Positions 1 to 13,010 are shown, numbered from the stretch's first letter. The stretch: DNA of 64,000 nt from Rosa chinensis (GCF_002994745.2 NW_020126823.1:1-64000); one strand, 5' to 3'. Notes: generated by a model not told the origin, from the letters alone. Numbers and translations are program-made.

Positions 1-2256
1 TTTTCGAGCGACCAATTTAACCCTGAAATGTCATTAGTAGTATAATAAATAGGGATCGTTCTATTCCGGGGATTGAGGTACACCTGTCATTGTCAAACAA
101 TTAAACAATTAAAATTAAAACAAAGTATAATATTTACAAAATATAACATATTTACGAAAAAGGGGGGATTTTTGGTTTTTGGTTTATTTCGAAAATAAAA
201 TCTAAGTTACTAAATAATTAAAATGCAAAAACATAAAAATACAAATGGAATGCAAGAACAAAGATCAAACGAAATATATTAAAATCATTCAAGTTCATCA
301 TTGTTCATCATAGTCATGCAAGAGGAGTTGATCATGTGAAACGTTCAAAAGCAAATTTCCCATATTTTACTTTCAATGCTAATTACCTAAGCGAAAGCAC
401 CTAGATTAATCCTATCAAACATGCAATCAAACCCTAGAAAGCTAGTCAATCATGTCATGTTTAACGCATTAAGCACCTAGAAAGGCTATCAACTCAAATG
501 TGCAACTTAGTATGAAAAAGTCCACCTAATTGCAATCTTCTTTGATTAAATTCGGTTTTTGCACAAAACCTTTACTACTTATCGATTCAAGAACACAAAA
601 CCAAAAAGTTGATTCATGTTCTCAAATTCGTAGCACCAATTATATCAAAACCCTAAGTGTTTGCAACCACATAAGATTAAATACAAAAGTTATCTATCAT
701 GCAAATTTAATCAAACACTCACACAAAAGCAACCATAAATCGCAATATATGAATCTGAAAATTAACAATTAATCATAAAATTCAGAAACAATTGTTCAAC
801 ATATGTGTCAACTAAGGCAAAACCAACGAAAATACAAAGCAAAGGTTACAAGGAGAATCGGATTACACCGTGATGAAGATGAGATGAATGAAGTGATGAA
901 GTGGTCTCTTGAATTTCGAAAGCAATCTTCAAGGTGGTGATGGATGGTGTGCACGGCTTGTCTTTCTTCCTTGGCCTTGCTTGCACTTCGTGGTTGCCCT
1001 AGAGGATGGAGAGAGCACGGCTAGGCTAGAGGTTTTCTGATTTTTTTTCAAAGTGTAAACGTAAAGTAAAATGGAACTTGGAACTCCAAACGTTGAGAAG
1101 AGGGAGGTTATATAGGGGACGGCCAACTTGCTCTCCAAGCCGTGTAAACCTTATGGAATTAATCTGAAAATTCCACATAATTTCCTCCAATAATATCTTG
1201 CCAAATAAGCCCTATGAGGTGGTTCAACCAATCACAAAATTCCATTTAATTCCCTAAATAATCTTGCCGAAATTCCCTTGATATAATTCTGATTTTTGTA
1301 GTTCAATTCGGCCAAACTTCCTTTAGGGAATTAAGGAATGTATCTAGACTTCTTTTGAGCTTTTCTTGGTCTCCACCTTTTCTCTTTCCTTTTTTCTCCT
1401 TGAATATCTCCTTGCCGAATTCTCTAGGGTTTTCTTTTTCACGGCAACTTCCTTCTTTTCCTCTTGGCTTGGACGGCAAAAGATATTCTAGGGTTTATCT
1501 CTTGATGAATTTCCATAAAAATAGCCCTAGAAAATCTCCCTAGAAATCTCCTTTTAATTTCTGATTTTCCACGTCATTTTCCTTGTTTCTCTCTTCATTT
1601 TGGACGGCAAACATCTCTAGGGTTTCTTCATTGCGTCACAAACCCTAATTGCATGGGCTTTGTGGGCTTTTGATCCATTTGCCGAAAATCCAACAAGTCT
1701 TGAGAGTTCTTGGGCCTCCATGCGCCACCTTTGTGCCATGTCATCATCTAGAGTCTTCAAGAAGCTTCTCTCCTGCCATGTCACTTCATTAATTCGATCT
1801 CCATTCATGGTTGGCTCAAGAGTCTTGTTTTGGCAAGCTTTCCTTTTCTGGACAGGGTTTCCTGGTTGGACCAGGAAAGCTTCATTTCTTCATTTGCTCA
1901 TTTGTGCTTCCCTTTGTACTTCATCTTGTCTCCCTCCAACGTTGGCTAGCTTCTCTCTCATTTGTGAGCTCGTTTCAGCTCATTTGTGACAAGGACCTGA
2001 AAATAGAAACTAGTAAGAAAAATAGAAACTTTCCTAAATGAAAAGTGGGAAACTTTCTAAAAATGAAAATAGAAACTACTAAAAATGGAAACTTACTAAA
2101 AATGATAAATAAAAACTACAAAAATAGAAACTTTCTACAAATAGGAACTTTCCCAATCAAAGAATGGAAACTTTCCTAAACAGGGTTTTATTAAGGAAAT
2201 AACGCAGAAAATGCAGGGAAAAGCAAGTAAAACGTCGCATTAAAATGCTCCTATCA
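1..2256 (-). mobile_element. Athila-type LTR, minus strand, truncated by window edge
   Basis: Read on the minus strand the LTR starts TGATAGGAGCATTTTAATGC at 2256 and runs to the window edge, where only about the last ten bases (ending ...GCGACATCA in its relatives) are missing. It is closely similar to the LTRs at 21190-23453 and 28737-31016. The right edge abuts plus-strand integrase code, not a polypurine tract, so this edge is the outer start of a 5' LTR or of a solo LTR. The target duplication on this side would be aaatg (2257-2261); its partner is off the window. Confidence 0.9.
1108..1114 (-). promoter_or_regulatory. TATA box of the 1-2256 LTR
   Basis: TATATAA read on the minus strand, followed downstream by a conserved AACGTTGAG segment that probably holds the transcription start. 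It lies at the same relative place as the TATA boxes of the other LTRs in the window. Placement is by motif only. Confidence 0.55.
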
Positions 2257-3195
2257 AAATGCCTTTAACTCCTGTTATAATAGTCGAATCTTTGATGTTT
2301 GGGGGTATAGATTTCATGGGTCCTTTTCCTTCATCTAATGGGTTCCTTTATATTCTTGGCTGTGATATATGTTTCTAAGTGGGTGGAAGCGAAAGCCACC
2401 AGGACTAATGATTCTAAGGTTGTTGCAGAGTTTATAAAGTCTAATATTTTTAGTAGGTTTGGCATGCCTAGAGCACTCATTAGTGATGGAGGTTCTCACT
2501 TTTGCAACAAGACCATTGAAGCGTTGCTTAGGAAGTATCATGTGACCATAAGGTTTCAACGCCTTATCATCCTCAAACAAGTGGACAAGCAGAAGTTTCA
2601 AATAGGGAGATCAAGAGGATACTTGAGAAAACCGTGGGTCCTTCAAGGAAGGATGGAGCCAACGTTTGGAGGATGCTCTTTGGGCATATAGGACGGCTTT
2701 CAAGACGCCAATTGGGATGTTCCATTTCGTTTGGTGTATGGGAAACCGTGTCACTTACCTGTGGAGTTGGAGCATAGAGCTTGGTGGGCAATCAAGACAT
2801 TCAACATGGAATTGGATGAAGCTGGACTTCATAGGAAATTGCAACTCAATGAGCTTGAGGAAATTCGGAATGATGCCTATGATAGTGCACGGATTTACAA
2901 GGAAAAGACAAAGGCTTTTCATGATAAGATGATTCGTGGAAAGACCTTTGTAATTGGTCAAAAAGTTCTTTTATTTCATTCTAGATTGAGACTTTTTCCT
3001 GGTAAGTTACGTTCTAGATGGGTTGGTCCTTTTATAGTTACTAATGTCTTTCCTCATGGTGCTATACAGATAAAGAGTCATAACTGGAGCGGAATTCAAA
3101 GTGAATGGACATCGTCTTAAGCCTTACTATGAGCGTTTGTGGAGCATAATGTGGAGGATGTACCCTCAAGAGCGCCACAACCAGAGAGTAAATGA
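2257..3195 (+). pseudogene. Athila integrase, 3' fragment with frameshifts
   Basis: Codes for the C-terminal two thirds of a retrotransposon integrase, which joins element cDNA to host DNA. Visible in order: the first catalytic Asp region ([10 protein letters not shown]), the second Asp in ISDGGSHF, the segment before the catalytic Glu (QAEVSN), and the C-terminal tail around GHRLKPYYE. The N-terminal zinc finger is missing because the LTR at 1-2256 is inserted just before IDFMGPF. Reading changes frame at least twice (about 2550 and 2640), and a base is missing near 3131. The end is at 3193-3195 (tga) by alignment with the intact copy that ends at 36211. No chromodomain is seen. It is not functional as it stands. 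Confidence 0.88.
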
Positions 3196-5652
3196 AGGTG
3201 CAAGTCTAGGCTGAAGACTTTAAACATTAAGCGCTGCATGGGAGGCAACCCATTTCATCCGTAGCTGTGGAGGAGTCATCAACGCAGATTTGCTTTCTTG
3301 AACTCTTCCCTTCTCTTTTTTTCGAAAACTTTATCTTTGTTTTAGGATTTGTTGCGTTAACTCTTATGCCATGCTTGATTGCTGCTTTGTATGCTTTATA
3401 CTTGTTTATACATTGAGGACAATGCATGATTCAAGTGTGGGGGAAGGGTATAACGTTTCACTTGTTTTTTTAGGAGCTAGTTTGTGGTTATAAAAAGAAA
3501 ACAAAATAAAAAATCGGAAAAATCAGAAAATAAAAAGAAATTTGCGTTAACTTTGTTTTAGGTTTTGTGTTATATGTTTGTTTTTATACTTGGTGTTTTG
3601 TTTGTTGGTTATTGTTAGAGTCAAAATGATTTTTGGGTAAATATCTTCTTTCATCGTAGGCGCATCCAATGGGATGTGATTCTAGGTTGATTGGATACGA
3701 GAAGTGCTGACAAAGGTCTCGTCCCCTGTCAATCAAGTGAGCTGAGCTCCGCCAAAATCGTTCCTCTCTTCACCTGGTCATGTTCCAAAGGAGTTACCGA
3801 AAGGAGAAGGGAAATATCCTAAGTTCAAACGTTTTTGTCATGTTTGTTGCGTCATTTATATGTGTTTTGTGTTGTTTTGTGATTGAGTCTTAGGATGCCC
3901 TTTTAACTGTCTAGGATGAGCTTATATCTCTGAATTAAGGCTAAAAGAGAATCACAAGATTGAAGAAAATGTTTGATGATATTCTTTGGTTAACTATGAT
4001 TTATGAAAGCATATGAATGTGTGTAGATATGGTGGCATGCGTAACCTTGGTACAGAATATGAACATGTGGAAGATAAGTTGTGATTCATAATAACCCTTG
4101 TGAGAATTGAGCCATGTCCTCTTTCTTTGTTGAGTGATTTAAAAAATGAATTATACTCTTATTTCTTGGCGATAATTTGGTTGATCTCATTATTTTTTCA
4201 TCTTGATTGATTACTTGCCATAGATTAAGTTTGATGGACTAGAGAATGCTAGAATTCACTGTTATGCTGTTGAGACGTTTATGATCAATATATGGCCCTG
4301 ATTCTGGAAAGGATAAAGGTACTTACTTAGGATTTTACCACCATAGCCAAATAAAGCCTGTGTCCCTATTTGTGCCCGTCGTGGGACTCCCCTAGTTTAA
4401 CCATTTTGAGCCTACATTGAGCCTTTTCTTCATCACCTTCAAAATTCCTTAACCCTTAACCCTAGTATAGTTATATCTTTACCCTTGTTCTAAAGACTTA
4501 GTGGAGCATATTTTTGAGACTTTGCTTGGAGTTTGGCGTCAAGGAAGAATTTTGAGACATGAAGAAGTTCAAGTGTGGGGGTAGACTTGTCCATAGTAAT
4601 CTTTGTATGTTATTGCCGAAAAAGAAAAAAAAAAAGAATGAAATCGTAAAAAATTATCAAGAAAGAATATTTCGGCAATTAAGAGAAAATGTGTGATATT
4701 GTTTAAGTGTTTATGGATTTTAGTCCCCTATACTTGGTGAATTTGGAGTTTGTTTTAAATTGAAGGCCCATTGTTGAAAATTTGGTCTTTGTCCAATTCA
4801 CTTGTTCGGAAGAAGGTTAGAATGAAGTTTGGGCCCAACATGATGGTACTTGGCCCTTTTATAAGCCTTGAGGATACAGCGTTTGCTATACATGGTGGAT
4901 TCGAAATAGTCTCTCTACATCAACAAGTGCTCTACTAGGTTTTTAGGATACTTTGTGATTTCCTATCCCTTCGTTTCTTTTAACCTTAAGCCTTGGCCCC
5001 ATTACAACCTTAATTGTAAGACCTCTTTGATCCTTAAGATGGGACAGCCTTTGATCTGTGGAGATGAGTTATAACTGTTGAACTTATGGCTTGGTTCATC
5101 TGTGCAAGTAGTTGATATCTTTCATGAGATCTTTTGAAAAATATATATGTGCTTTCGTTTCTTATACATATGTGATTTACTTGTTATTCTTTCACATATA
5201 CTTGAGTGATAAGCTTTTAAGCATGAGCCTTGAATCTGAGAGAAGAAAGAGTGATATATCCATGTGAGGTTTGAATCATGATTTGTTTGAAATATGTTAA
5301 AGAAACCACCACCATTGTTTACCCCCAAGTCTTACATGCTTATATGTGATTATATTTGTAATTACTCTTGAATATCTTGAGATGTGATGCTTGGTTAAGT
5401 GCTAATCTTGGTGACTTGAAAGTATGAGATTTCTGAGACAATATGTTAAAGGGCGTAGAAGTCATTTGTGTGTAACGTCTTGGTCTTTGTTTCTGGTTTT
5501 GATTTCGTTTTGAGTCTTCTAAGTGTTTTACGTTTTGAGTCTTTGTGTCTTGTGTTTTCGTTTCTATACTTAGTTTATTTTCGTTGGTTTCTTTGTTTTG
5601 TTTTGTAGTCTTTTTGGTTTGTTATGTTGATTTTGCTAAGGGACTAGCAAAA
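3196..5652 (+). other. Long non-coding 3' region of Athila element
   Basis: About 2.4 kb with no ORF of note. Similar sequence follows pol in every element here. Landmarks: post-pol hairpin ATGGG/CCCAT with loop AGGCAA at 3238-3253; a hairpin ATACATTG/CAATGCAT at 3408-3427 followed by AAGTGTGGGGG at 3433-3443; a second AAGTGTGGGGG at 4571-4581; and an 8-bp hairpin TTTTGCTA/TAGCAAAA at 5631-5652 beside the true polypurine tract. In some Athila elements this place holds an env-like gene; none can be recognised here. Confidence 0.8.
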
Positions 5653-5670
5653 GCTAAGTGTGGGGGAATT
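5653..5670 (+). other. Polypurine tract (plus-strand primer site)
   Basis: GCTAAGTGTGGGGGAATT immediately precedes the TG of the 3' LTR, the position required for plus-strand DNA priming. Confidence 0.88.
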
Positions 5671-8322
5671 TGATAGGAGCATAAAATGCGACGTTTATAA
5701 TGTTTAAACCCTATATTTTGCTAAGTTATTTCCTTTATCTTGATCAATTTAACTTAGTTAGTCTTTTTCAGGTGAAAATGGAGTCTCAAGTCCAAAAATG
5801 GCTAAGGAAGCACAAGTGGCGCAGAAATGGAAAGAAATGAAGAAATGGAAGTTCTCCCAGTTTGACTAGGAAAAGGAATCCTAGTTGGAGTAGGAATCAG
5901 AAGCTGACTTGGATTCAAACTCTTAAGTCGCGGAAATTAGAAGTTCTACTTGAACAGGAAACCCAATTCTACTCAGATAAGGAATCCTAGTGTGACAAGG
6001 AGTCCCTGTTGGATAAGGATTACTCAAGAAGGTTCCGGAAGAGTGTAGAAGCATCGAAAAGAAGCAGTATTCAACTAGGAAACCTACTTGCATATGGAGT
6101 TCTACTCACTAGGAGAGCTTGGAACATTCATGAAGTATCTAGAAGTCTCAAGAAGGTCATATGCCGTGCACATGGAAGAGGAAGCAACAAGAGATTCGAA
6201 TTACAAAGCAATGTGGAATTTGGACTTCTTGTTGAGTTGGATTGGAATTGCCGTGAGATTCTTGAAGGTTCTAGGAGTTCTTGACGTTTCTACTTCAGAA
6301 TAGGCGTGGAAGCATGTGAGAGGCATGTGATGTGAAGGAAAACCGAATTGGACTCAACTTGTGCATTAAAAGTCAAATCCATTACAGATTCGGAAATCTG
6401 CCTGTGCAGATCAGTCAACTTCAACGGAGTGTCAAAATCGCTCAGAGCTCAGAAAATTATGATCTTTATATGGTTGGAAAGCTACAGATGTCTAGTTTCC
6501 AAGCTTTTTACGGTTCTCAATAGCTATTTTCTAGAGAAGTTATGGCCGTTTTAGTGGACTGAGGTCAATCCTGCCGGAAATCTGTTTTGAGAGAAAGAAG
6601 TCCTAAATCAACACGAACTAAGAGAAACCAAGTAGAAACGAATTGGGAGTGCCTTGAGACGTTCTACTATATATACCTTGTGTATTAGACGTTCAGGGTT
6701 GACACATTATTCTCCACAATTTCGTTTCTCACCGGTTTGCTCTTGAGTTTCAGGTTTTTGCATCTACAAGTTCCTAGCCGTGCCATCCTCCATCCTAGCC
6801 GTGAATTCTACCTTGTGTTGCTGCCTTGGATCTGCTTTGGACCTTGGGACGTAGTCAAGGGTTGTTCATACCATCTTCCTATGTTTGCTTTACGGTTTAT
6901 TGTTTTTGTAGTTGTATTTTCTGTTTTGTTTTCCTTATGTGTAAAACCGAAACCATGAGATAACTTTCTGATTTTTGAATGCGATTTTGATGTTCTTTTC
7001 AATGATTGATTGGTTTATGTATGTTTGATTTATTGTTGCCGAAATATGGAATGATAATCTGGTTTTGTTTTATGGAAAACTTTTATGTGTTCTTGTTCTT
7101 TGGGTGCGCAACTTAGGATGATTGCATGTAATTGGAGCTAGTAATTAGGTGAACGCTTGTTGATCCTAGTTCGTTAAAGTAGTAAAGGCTTTGTACAAAG
7201 GTCGAGATCAGATTATGCATGTAATGAAAAGACTTGCTTTGAGTACTTGAATTTGCATGTTTATTGACTAAACTTTCACTTGTGCTTAATGATTCGAATG
7301 CATGAGATCATGAGTTGCTTTGATTGTGTGATACCTGCATTTGAAGTATATTGTTTAGGCGCTTGTTCTACTCAATTGTGTAAAGGGAAGTCATATAAGG
7401 GACATTGGGCGCTTGTAACTTTGTTTCTTGGTTGATATCGTTTCATGGTAACTAAAAGATTAAAGATTGCATGAATGATTGTTCTTGATTAGTTCTTGAA
7501 ATTGTTCTTCGAAAATTCTTCTTTTCCCACCTATGTAAATAAAATGTTTTCGTTTTTAATCTTTTAATGTTTTCGAAATTTTATGTTTTCAATCTTCAAA
7601 AACCCCTATCTTTATTTTTCTTGTTTGTGTAAATAAATAAAATTAACTTAGATTTTTAGGTAGCATGTTAACCTAGTTAAATAAAAAATAATATAAAAAA
7701 ATAAATGTTTTTAATTTCGTGAATAGTGTCTCCGTGAATAGTAAATATGTGTTAGTGTTTCTAGGAATTATTTTGGTAGTTTTTAGGATTTGTTTTGTGT
7801 TTTTAGGAGTTCCTAATTTTAGGGATTCTTTGGTGTTTTTATAGGAAAAGTAGTTAGAGTTAGTTTTGACTTAGTATTTTGTGTTTGACTTGGTCAATAA
7901 TTTGTTTTCTTAGTAATTAAGTAATCCTAATTAGTATATAACTAGTAATCCTGTTGTATATGGATTTCTAATGTGTATGGATTTGTAAAATGTATTTAAA
8001 TAGGAGTAGGATTTCCATAACCTTTTCTAACTCAAACTCTCTCTTTCTTTCGAAATCTATGTCTATATATACTTGTGATTTTCGATTGTTTCTTCATTCT
8101 TTGTTCTCTAACCTTGTGTTAAATGTATGTCTCTCTAATTCTCTCTAATTTTCGTGTGAACTTGTAAATGTTCTTGTATTTTTCGTAACTTGTGTATTGT
8201 TTTATTAATTTGTTTCTCACATGTTAGCACCCTCAATCCCCGGTTTGAACGATCCCTGCTTATTCTATACTAACAACTACATTTTTCAGGGTTTAAATTG
8301 GCGAATGCTTTTGCACGTATCA
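5671..8322 (+). repeat. 3' LTR of plus-strand element (2652 bp, distinct subfamily)
   Basis: Starts TGATAGGAGCATAAAATGCG after the polypurine tract and ends ...GCACGTATCA at 8322, next to minus-strand integrase code. It is the longest LTR in the window and its U3 differs from the others; a 235-bp piece of the same subfamily is at 58966-59200. The U3 carries clusters of AGGAATCC-like motifs (about 5860-6010). The segment 8100-8320 resembles U5 of the other LTRs. The right target duplication would be cagcc (8323-8327). Confidence 0.87.
6667..6676 (+). promoter_or_regulatory. TATA box of the 5671-8322 LTR
   Basis: CTATATATAC, followed about 20 bases later by GACGTTCAGG, which resembles the presumed start-site region of the other LTRs. 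Confidence 0.55.
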
Positions 8323-9205
8323 CAGCCCACCAAGCTTTGTGCTCCAACTCCACAGGTAAATGGCAAGGTTTGCCATAGATAATTCGATATGGTGACATAC
8401 CTATGGGAGTTTTGTATGCAGTTCTGTAGGCCCACAAAGCATCCTCTAGACGCAAGGACCAGTCCTTCCTGTTGGGGTTCACAGTCTTCTCCAATATCCC
8501 CTTAATCTGACGATTAGAGACCTCAGCCTGCCCACTAGTTTGTGGGTGATAAGGTGTAAAACCTTATGTGTGACATCATATCTCTTCAAGAGAGCCTCAA
8601 TCGTCCGATTGCAAAAATGGGATCCTCCATCACTAATGAGAACTCTAGGCATTCCAAACCTGCTAAAGATGTTAGACTTGATAAAATCTGCGACAACCTT
8701 AGAGTCATTAGTTCTAGTGGCCTTGCTTCCACCCATTTGGAAACATAGTCCACTGCAAGTAAGATATAGAGAAACCCAAAAGATGAAGGGAAAGGTCCCA
8801 TGAAATCTATACCCCAGACATCAAATATTTCAACAGTTATTATATTGGACAATGGCATTTGATCTCTAGGACCTAGATTTCCTGTTCTTTGGCACTTATC
8901 ACAAGTTAAACAATAGGCATGTGCATCCCTAAATAATGTTGGCCAATAGAACCCAGACTCTAGCACCTTAAACGCAGTCTTCTTAGACCCAAAGTGTCCC
9001 CCACATGCTTTAGAGTGGCAAAAAGAAAGTATAGCATTATGTTCATGTTCAGGCACACATCTCCTAATCAATTGATCAGAGCAATACTTCCACAAATAAG
9101 GTTCATCCCAAACATATTGCTTAACAGTTTTCTTAAGCCTATCCCTATGAGCACGTGACATGTATCAGGAATCTTTCTAGACACAATGTAATTCACAATG
9201 TCTGC
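8323..9205 (-). pseudogene. Athila integrase, 5' two thirds, frameshifted
   Basis: Integrase N-terminal HHCC zinc finger is visible ([19 protein letters not shown] ... CLTCDKC, about 8880-9060), then the first catalytic Asp in [12 protein letters not shown] (about 8790) and the second Asp region. The frame changes near 8735 and again near 8550, so no single ORF spans the domain. Code stops at 8323 where the LTR of the 5671-8322 element was inserted; the C-terminal part is off the window. It is very similar to the integrases at 32723-36211 and 56077-57300. Confidence 0.88.
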
Positions 9206-10858
9206 ATACCAGGTTCACTTACCTGAAGTCCAAAGAGTTGCTCGTCTGGAAATGTCTCCACCAGAGGGAATAATCTTCTGCATGCACTAAGCGACTCAAG
9301 TGGTCAGCTACCACGTTCTCACTACCCTTCTTGTCCTTGATTTCCACGTCAAATTCTTGCAAGAGTAGGATCCATCTGATGAGCCTTGGTTTCGCCTCCT
9401 TCTTGGTCATCAAGTATTTCAAAGCTGCATGGTCAGTAAAGATAGTAACTTTGGTACCAAGTAAATAAGAGCGAAACTTCTCAAGGGCAAAGACAACTGC
9501 AAGGAGCTCTTTCTCTGTGGTGGAGTAGTTCATTTGTGCATCATTGAGAGTCCTTGAGGCGTAGTAGATGGCATAGGGTAGCTTGTCCTTCCTTTGCCCT
9601 AAAACAGCTCCAACTGCATAGTCAGAGGCATCACACATCAACTCAAAGGGCAAGGACCAATCTGGAGGTAACATGATGGGGCAGACGTCAACAACTCCTT
9701 AAGCTTGTCAAAAGCTTCTTGACACTCCTTGTCAAAGTGAAAGGGCACATCCTTCTGGAGTAGTTGACATAAGGTCTCGAAATCTTAGAGAAGTCCTTGA
9801 TGAACCTCCTAAAAACCTGCATGGCCAAGGAAAGAACGAATCTCTCTCACAGAAGTGGGAGAGGGTAAGTGACGCACAATATCCACCTTGGCCTTATCAA
9901 CCTCTATACCCTAGCAGAGACAATATGTCCTAAAACTATCCCTTGTTGAACCATAAAATGGCATTTTCCCAATAAGTACAAGGTTAGTTTCCATGCAACG
10001 TTTCAAAATTATCTCCAGATTATTAAGACAATCATCAAAATTCTTTCCAAAAACTGAAAAGTCATCCATGAATACCTCTATGATTTTCTCAATATAATCT
10101 GAAAAGATACTTACCATACACCTCTGAAAGGTACCTGGAGCGTTGCAAAGTCCGAAGGCATACGTCTATAAGCAAACGTTTCCAAAGGGCAAGTGAAGGT
10201 TGTCTTCTCTTGATCTTCATTTGCAATGGCAATCTGGTTATAACCAGAGTAGCCATCCAGGAAGCAGTAATAGTCATGTCCAGCTAGGCGCTCAAGCATC
10301 TGATCAATGAATGGCAGAGGAAAGTGGTCTTTCCTTGTAGTTGCGTTGAGCCTCCTATAGTCAATGCAACTCTGTGGCCTGTGACTGTCCTTTGAGGCAC
10401 CAGTTCGTTATCAGCATTCTTCACCACAGTGATCCCAGATTTCTTGGGCACGACCTGAACTGGAGAGACCCACTTGGAGTCAGAAATAGGGTAGATTACC
10501 CCACAATCAAGGAGTTTAATAACCTCCTTCTTCACTACTTCCATCATTGGAGGTTGAGACGACGTTGAGCCTCTCTAGTAGGTTTAGACCCCTCCTCCAG
10601 AAGTATCCTATGGACGCAAGTTGTAGGGCTGATTCCCTTGATGTCCGCCAATGTCCATCCTATGGCGGTCTTGTGTTGCTTCAACATTTCCACCAACTTC
10701 TCTTGTGGAGTCGTTAGTGCAGAGGACACAATCACTGGTAAGGTCTCCTTGTCCCCTAAGTAGACATACTTCAAATGGTCTGGAAGAGGTTTTAGTTCAA
10801 GTTCTGGGCCTGGGCCACTGAAGGTAAACGTCTTGTTAGTGGATAACTGAATGGACAA
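9206..10858 (-). pseudogene. Athila reverse transcriptase-RNase H, frameshifted
   Basis: Reverse transcriptase copies element RNA to DNA and RNase H removes the RNA strand. Visible on the minus strand: N-terminal fingers (GSKPTREAQRR, about 10590; CGVIYPISDSKWVSPVQVV, about 10470), the palm with FMDDFSVFG (about 10040-10065), and RNase H with [22 protein letters not shown] and VADHLSR (9290-9640), which hold the expected acidic residues. FMDD in place of YMDD is usual for this lineage. Breaks include frame changes near 10540, 10290, 10120, 9915 and 9790, so no full enzyme can be made from this copy. Confidence 0.9.
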
Positions 10859-11576
10859 GGGAGAAACGACTTACCTATAAGGGTGATGCCTCAAGGAAGG
10901 AGACGTTTTCAATGATTTTCTCCTCACAAGTGTCTTTCAACTTGTCCTCTGAGATGGTGACGCCTTCCCTTGTATAGCCTACCCCACTCTCAAGGGTAGT
11001 GACTAGGGTATCCTCATGCATAGCATCAAACATTTTCTGCGCAAGTTCATCCAAAATATCAGCAGAAAAACAATCATTAACCTCTAGGGGATAACCTCAT
11101 GGCTTCAAAGATGTTAAAGCCAATAATGTCACCATCGAACTCCATTGTAAGAGAGCCTTCATACACATCAATCTTCGTCCTAGCTGTCCTTAAGAAAGGA
11201 CGTCCCAAAAGCAATGGAGTGGAACTTACAGGGAATCCTCCATTTCCAGTACATAAAAATCAGCTGGGAAGATAAGATGGTTAACCTGTACAAGCACATC
11301 CTCCAACAAACCTCTAGGGTATGCATTGGATCTGTCAGCTAACTGAATGATAACATTGTCAGATTTAAGTTCCCCTAGACCTAGGGTTTCATAAACAGAG
11401 TAGGCATAACATTAACAGATGCACCTAGGTCTAGCATGGCATTCTTAAATCTAGAGTTACCAATAGTACAAGAATGGTTAAACTTCCAGGATCCTTACAC
11501 TTTGGAGGATCTTCCTCTGAATTAGGGCAGAGACATTCTCACTTACCTTTACCACCTCCTTTTCACGGTTACTCTC
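10859..11576 (-). pseudogene. Athila protease region, frameshifted
   Basis: The pepsin-like retroviral protease motif reads DLGASVNVMP at about 11407-11436, preceded by NSRFKNAML. A downstream segment ILGRPFLRT-like (LLLGRPFLRTARTKID) and TMEFDGDIIGFN lies at 11100-11220. This is the usual order between gag and reverse transcriptase. DLGA instead of DTGA is the form typical of Athila. Several single-base breaks (for example near 11240 and 11395) split it, so only short ORFs remain. Confidence 0.8.
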
Positions 11577-13010
11577 CTAGTAGTGCAAAGCTCTTTGAGG
11601 AACTTGGCCATACTTAGGGACTTGCTTGATGGCCTCTAGGAGGGGTAGGTTCACTTGCACCTTCTTGAAAGTTTCCAAGATAGCTTGGTCACTTTCATCC
11701 TTCTTAGATTGGGCAAACCTGCGTGGAAGGGCATGCAAGAAGAAGAAGGTTAGCAATAACCGAATTCGATAAGTTAGAATTATTACCTTTGATTCCGGTT
11801 TTGCCTTTAAAGATGAGGATGCCTTGGTCTCTCCTTTGACGTTGCAGGTCCTTCTCAATACCCAACTTGGTGGTTCTTGGTCTTCCTCAATCTCTATGCT
11901 CATTTGACCTTCTGGGTTGCTTGGGTGGATCCACAAATGGTCTTCCACTCCTCGTAGTCACAACTGATGCATTCTCCACATTACCCTTAGGGTTAGGTAT
12001 TGTGCCACTAGGAAGCTTCCCAGTCTCATGAATCTTGCTCATGAAGTCCACAACTTGGCCCATCTGTTTCTTAAGATCTGCAATATCCTTAGTGTGGGTC
12101 TGTTGTCCTTGAATCAAAGCTTGAGTAGAGTTTGTCAAGGCTGGGTGGAACTAGTCAAGGCTTCCAACGTTTTGTCATAGTGAGACATTGAAGGTCCTGA
12201 GTTCTGTTGAGGAGGAGGCATGTAGGGCCTTTGAAAAGATGATCCTTGGAATGAAGGCCCTTGAGGACGTTGGAAGTTCCCACCAAGAGGATTCTGAACG
12301 TTATCATTGTTGGTCCACTTGAAGTTGGGATGGTCCCTCCATCCTGGGTTATAAGTATTGGAGTAAGGGTCATGTCTAGGACGTTGAGGTCCTCCTTGAT
12401 ATCCTCCTTGATACCTCCAATAGCATTTGCAGATTCCCATCCTCCATTCTCATTAGTTGAGGGCACTGATCTGTAACATGCCCTTGCATAGAGCATACCC
12501 ACAAGCTATTGTTGCACTTGGTCCCTTGGAACTTACCACTTGATTCATGAGAAGAGTAAGCTTATTCAGTTGGTCCTCAATGGCAGTATTCTTGCTCATC
12601 TCATGCACCCTACGAGTAGAGTGTCCTACCCCTCATATTGTTGAGGTTCAAGGCACGATTAGCTATCAGCTCCTTCCCAACTGTAGGGACTTATCCACAA
12701 AAGCTCCTCCAGCTGCAGCATCCAACATTTGCCTTTCCAAGGGTAAGAGTCCTTCATAGAAACATGTGAGTAGGGTCTCATCCTTCATCTGATGTTGAGG
12801 ACATTGTGCAAGTAAGGAATTGAACCTCTCATAGTAAGCAGCATAGGACTCATCATGGGCTTGCTCTATTCCACTGAGCTTCTTCCTAGTGTGATGACCT
12901 TAGAAGCTGGGAAGTATTTCTCCAAGAAGGCCTTTCTCATTGTTTCCCATGAGTGATACGTCCTGCAGGGAGTTCATATAGCCAATCCTTGGCTCTATCA
13001 GCTAGAGAGA
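11577..13010 (-). pseudogene. Athila gag C-terminal part and gag-protease linker, decayed
   Basis: Continues the gag that starts at 19814. It shows the proline/asparagine-rich tail (DPYSNTYNPGWRDHPNFKW, about 12320-12380), a coiled-coil-like segment (DIADLKKQMGQVVDFMSK, about 12045-12100), VVTTRSGRPFVDPP (about 11930-11965), and a linker with ESDQAILETFKKVQVNLPLL (about 11635-11700). Because TTRSGRP follows NPKG here, this copy shows the gag-pol order that is missing in the gag-only elements. The copy has several frame breaks and a damaged zinc knuckle region near 12480. Confidence 0.85.
13006..13010. repeat. Target site duplication agaga, left copy
   Basis: agaga flanks the element 13011-19298 on the left and recurs at 19299-19303. 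The uninterrupted gag at about 26460-26480 has a single agaga at this point, confirming a clean 5-bp duplication. Confidence 0.93.

Larger units (their letters stand above)
2257..5670 (+). mobile_element. Internal region (3' part) of plus-strand Athila element
   Basis: Integrase code (2257-3195), then a long non-coding 3' region ending in a polypurine tract directly before the LTR at 5671. The upstream half of the element is missing because the LTR at 1-2256 is inserted within integrase; the rest should lie left of the window. The element itself was inserted into the integrase of the minus-strand element that resumes at 8323. Confidence 0.88.
8323..13010 (-). mobile_element. Minus-strand Athila gag-pol element, left part
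   Basis: Reading right to left: gag C-terminal part, protease, reverse transcriptase, RNase H and integrase, the normal gypsy order. The element is broken at 8322 by the plus-strand element and at 13010 by the non-coding element 13011-19298; gag resumes at 19299. Its 3' end lies left of the window. It is the most complete gag-pol copy here but carries many frameshifts. Several are one-base losses in homopolymers, so both decay and sequencing error are possible. Confidence 0.9.

Noticed and set aside
2257..3195. Host gene captured by an element
   Set aside because: All coding stretches match retrotransposon gag or pol domains; nothing resembles a host gene.
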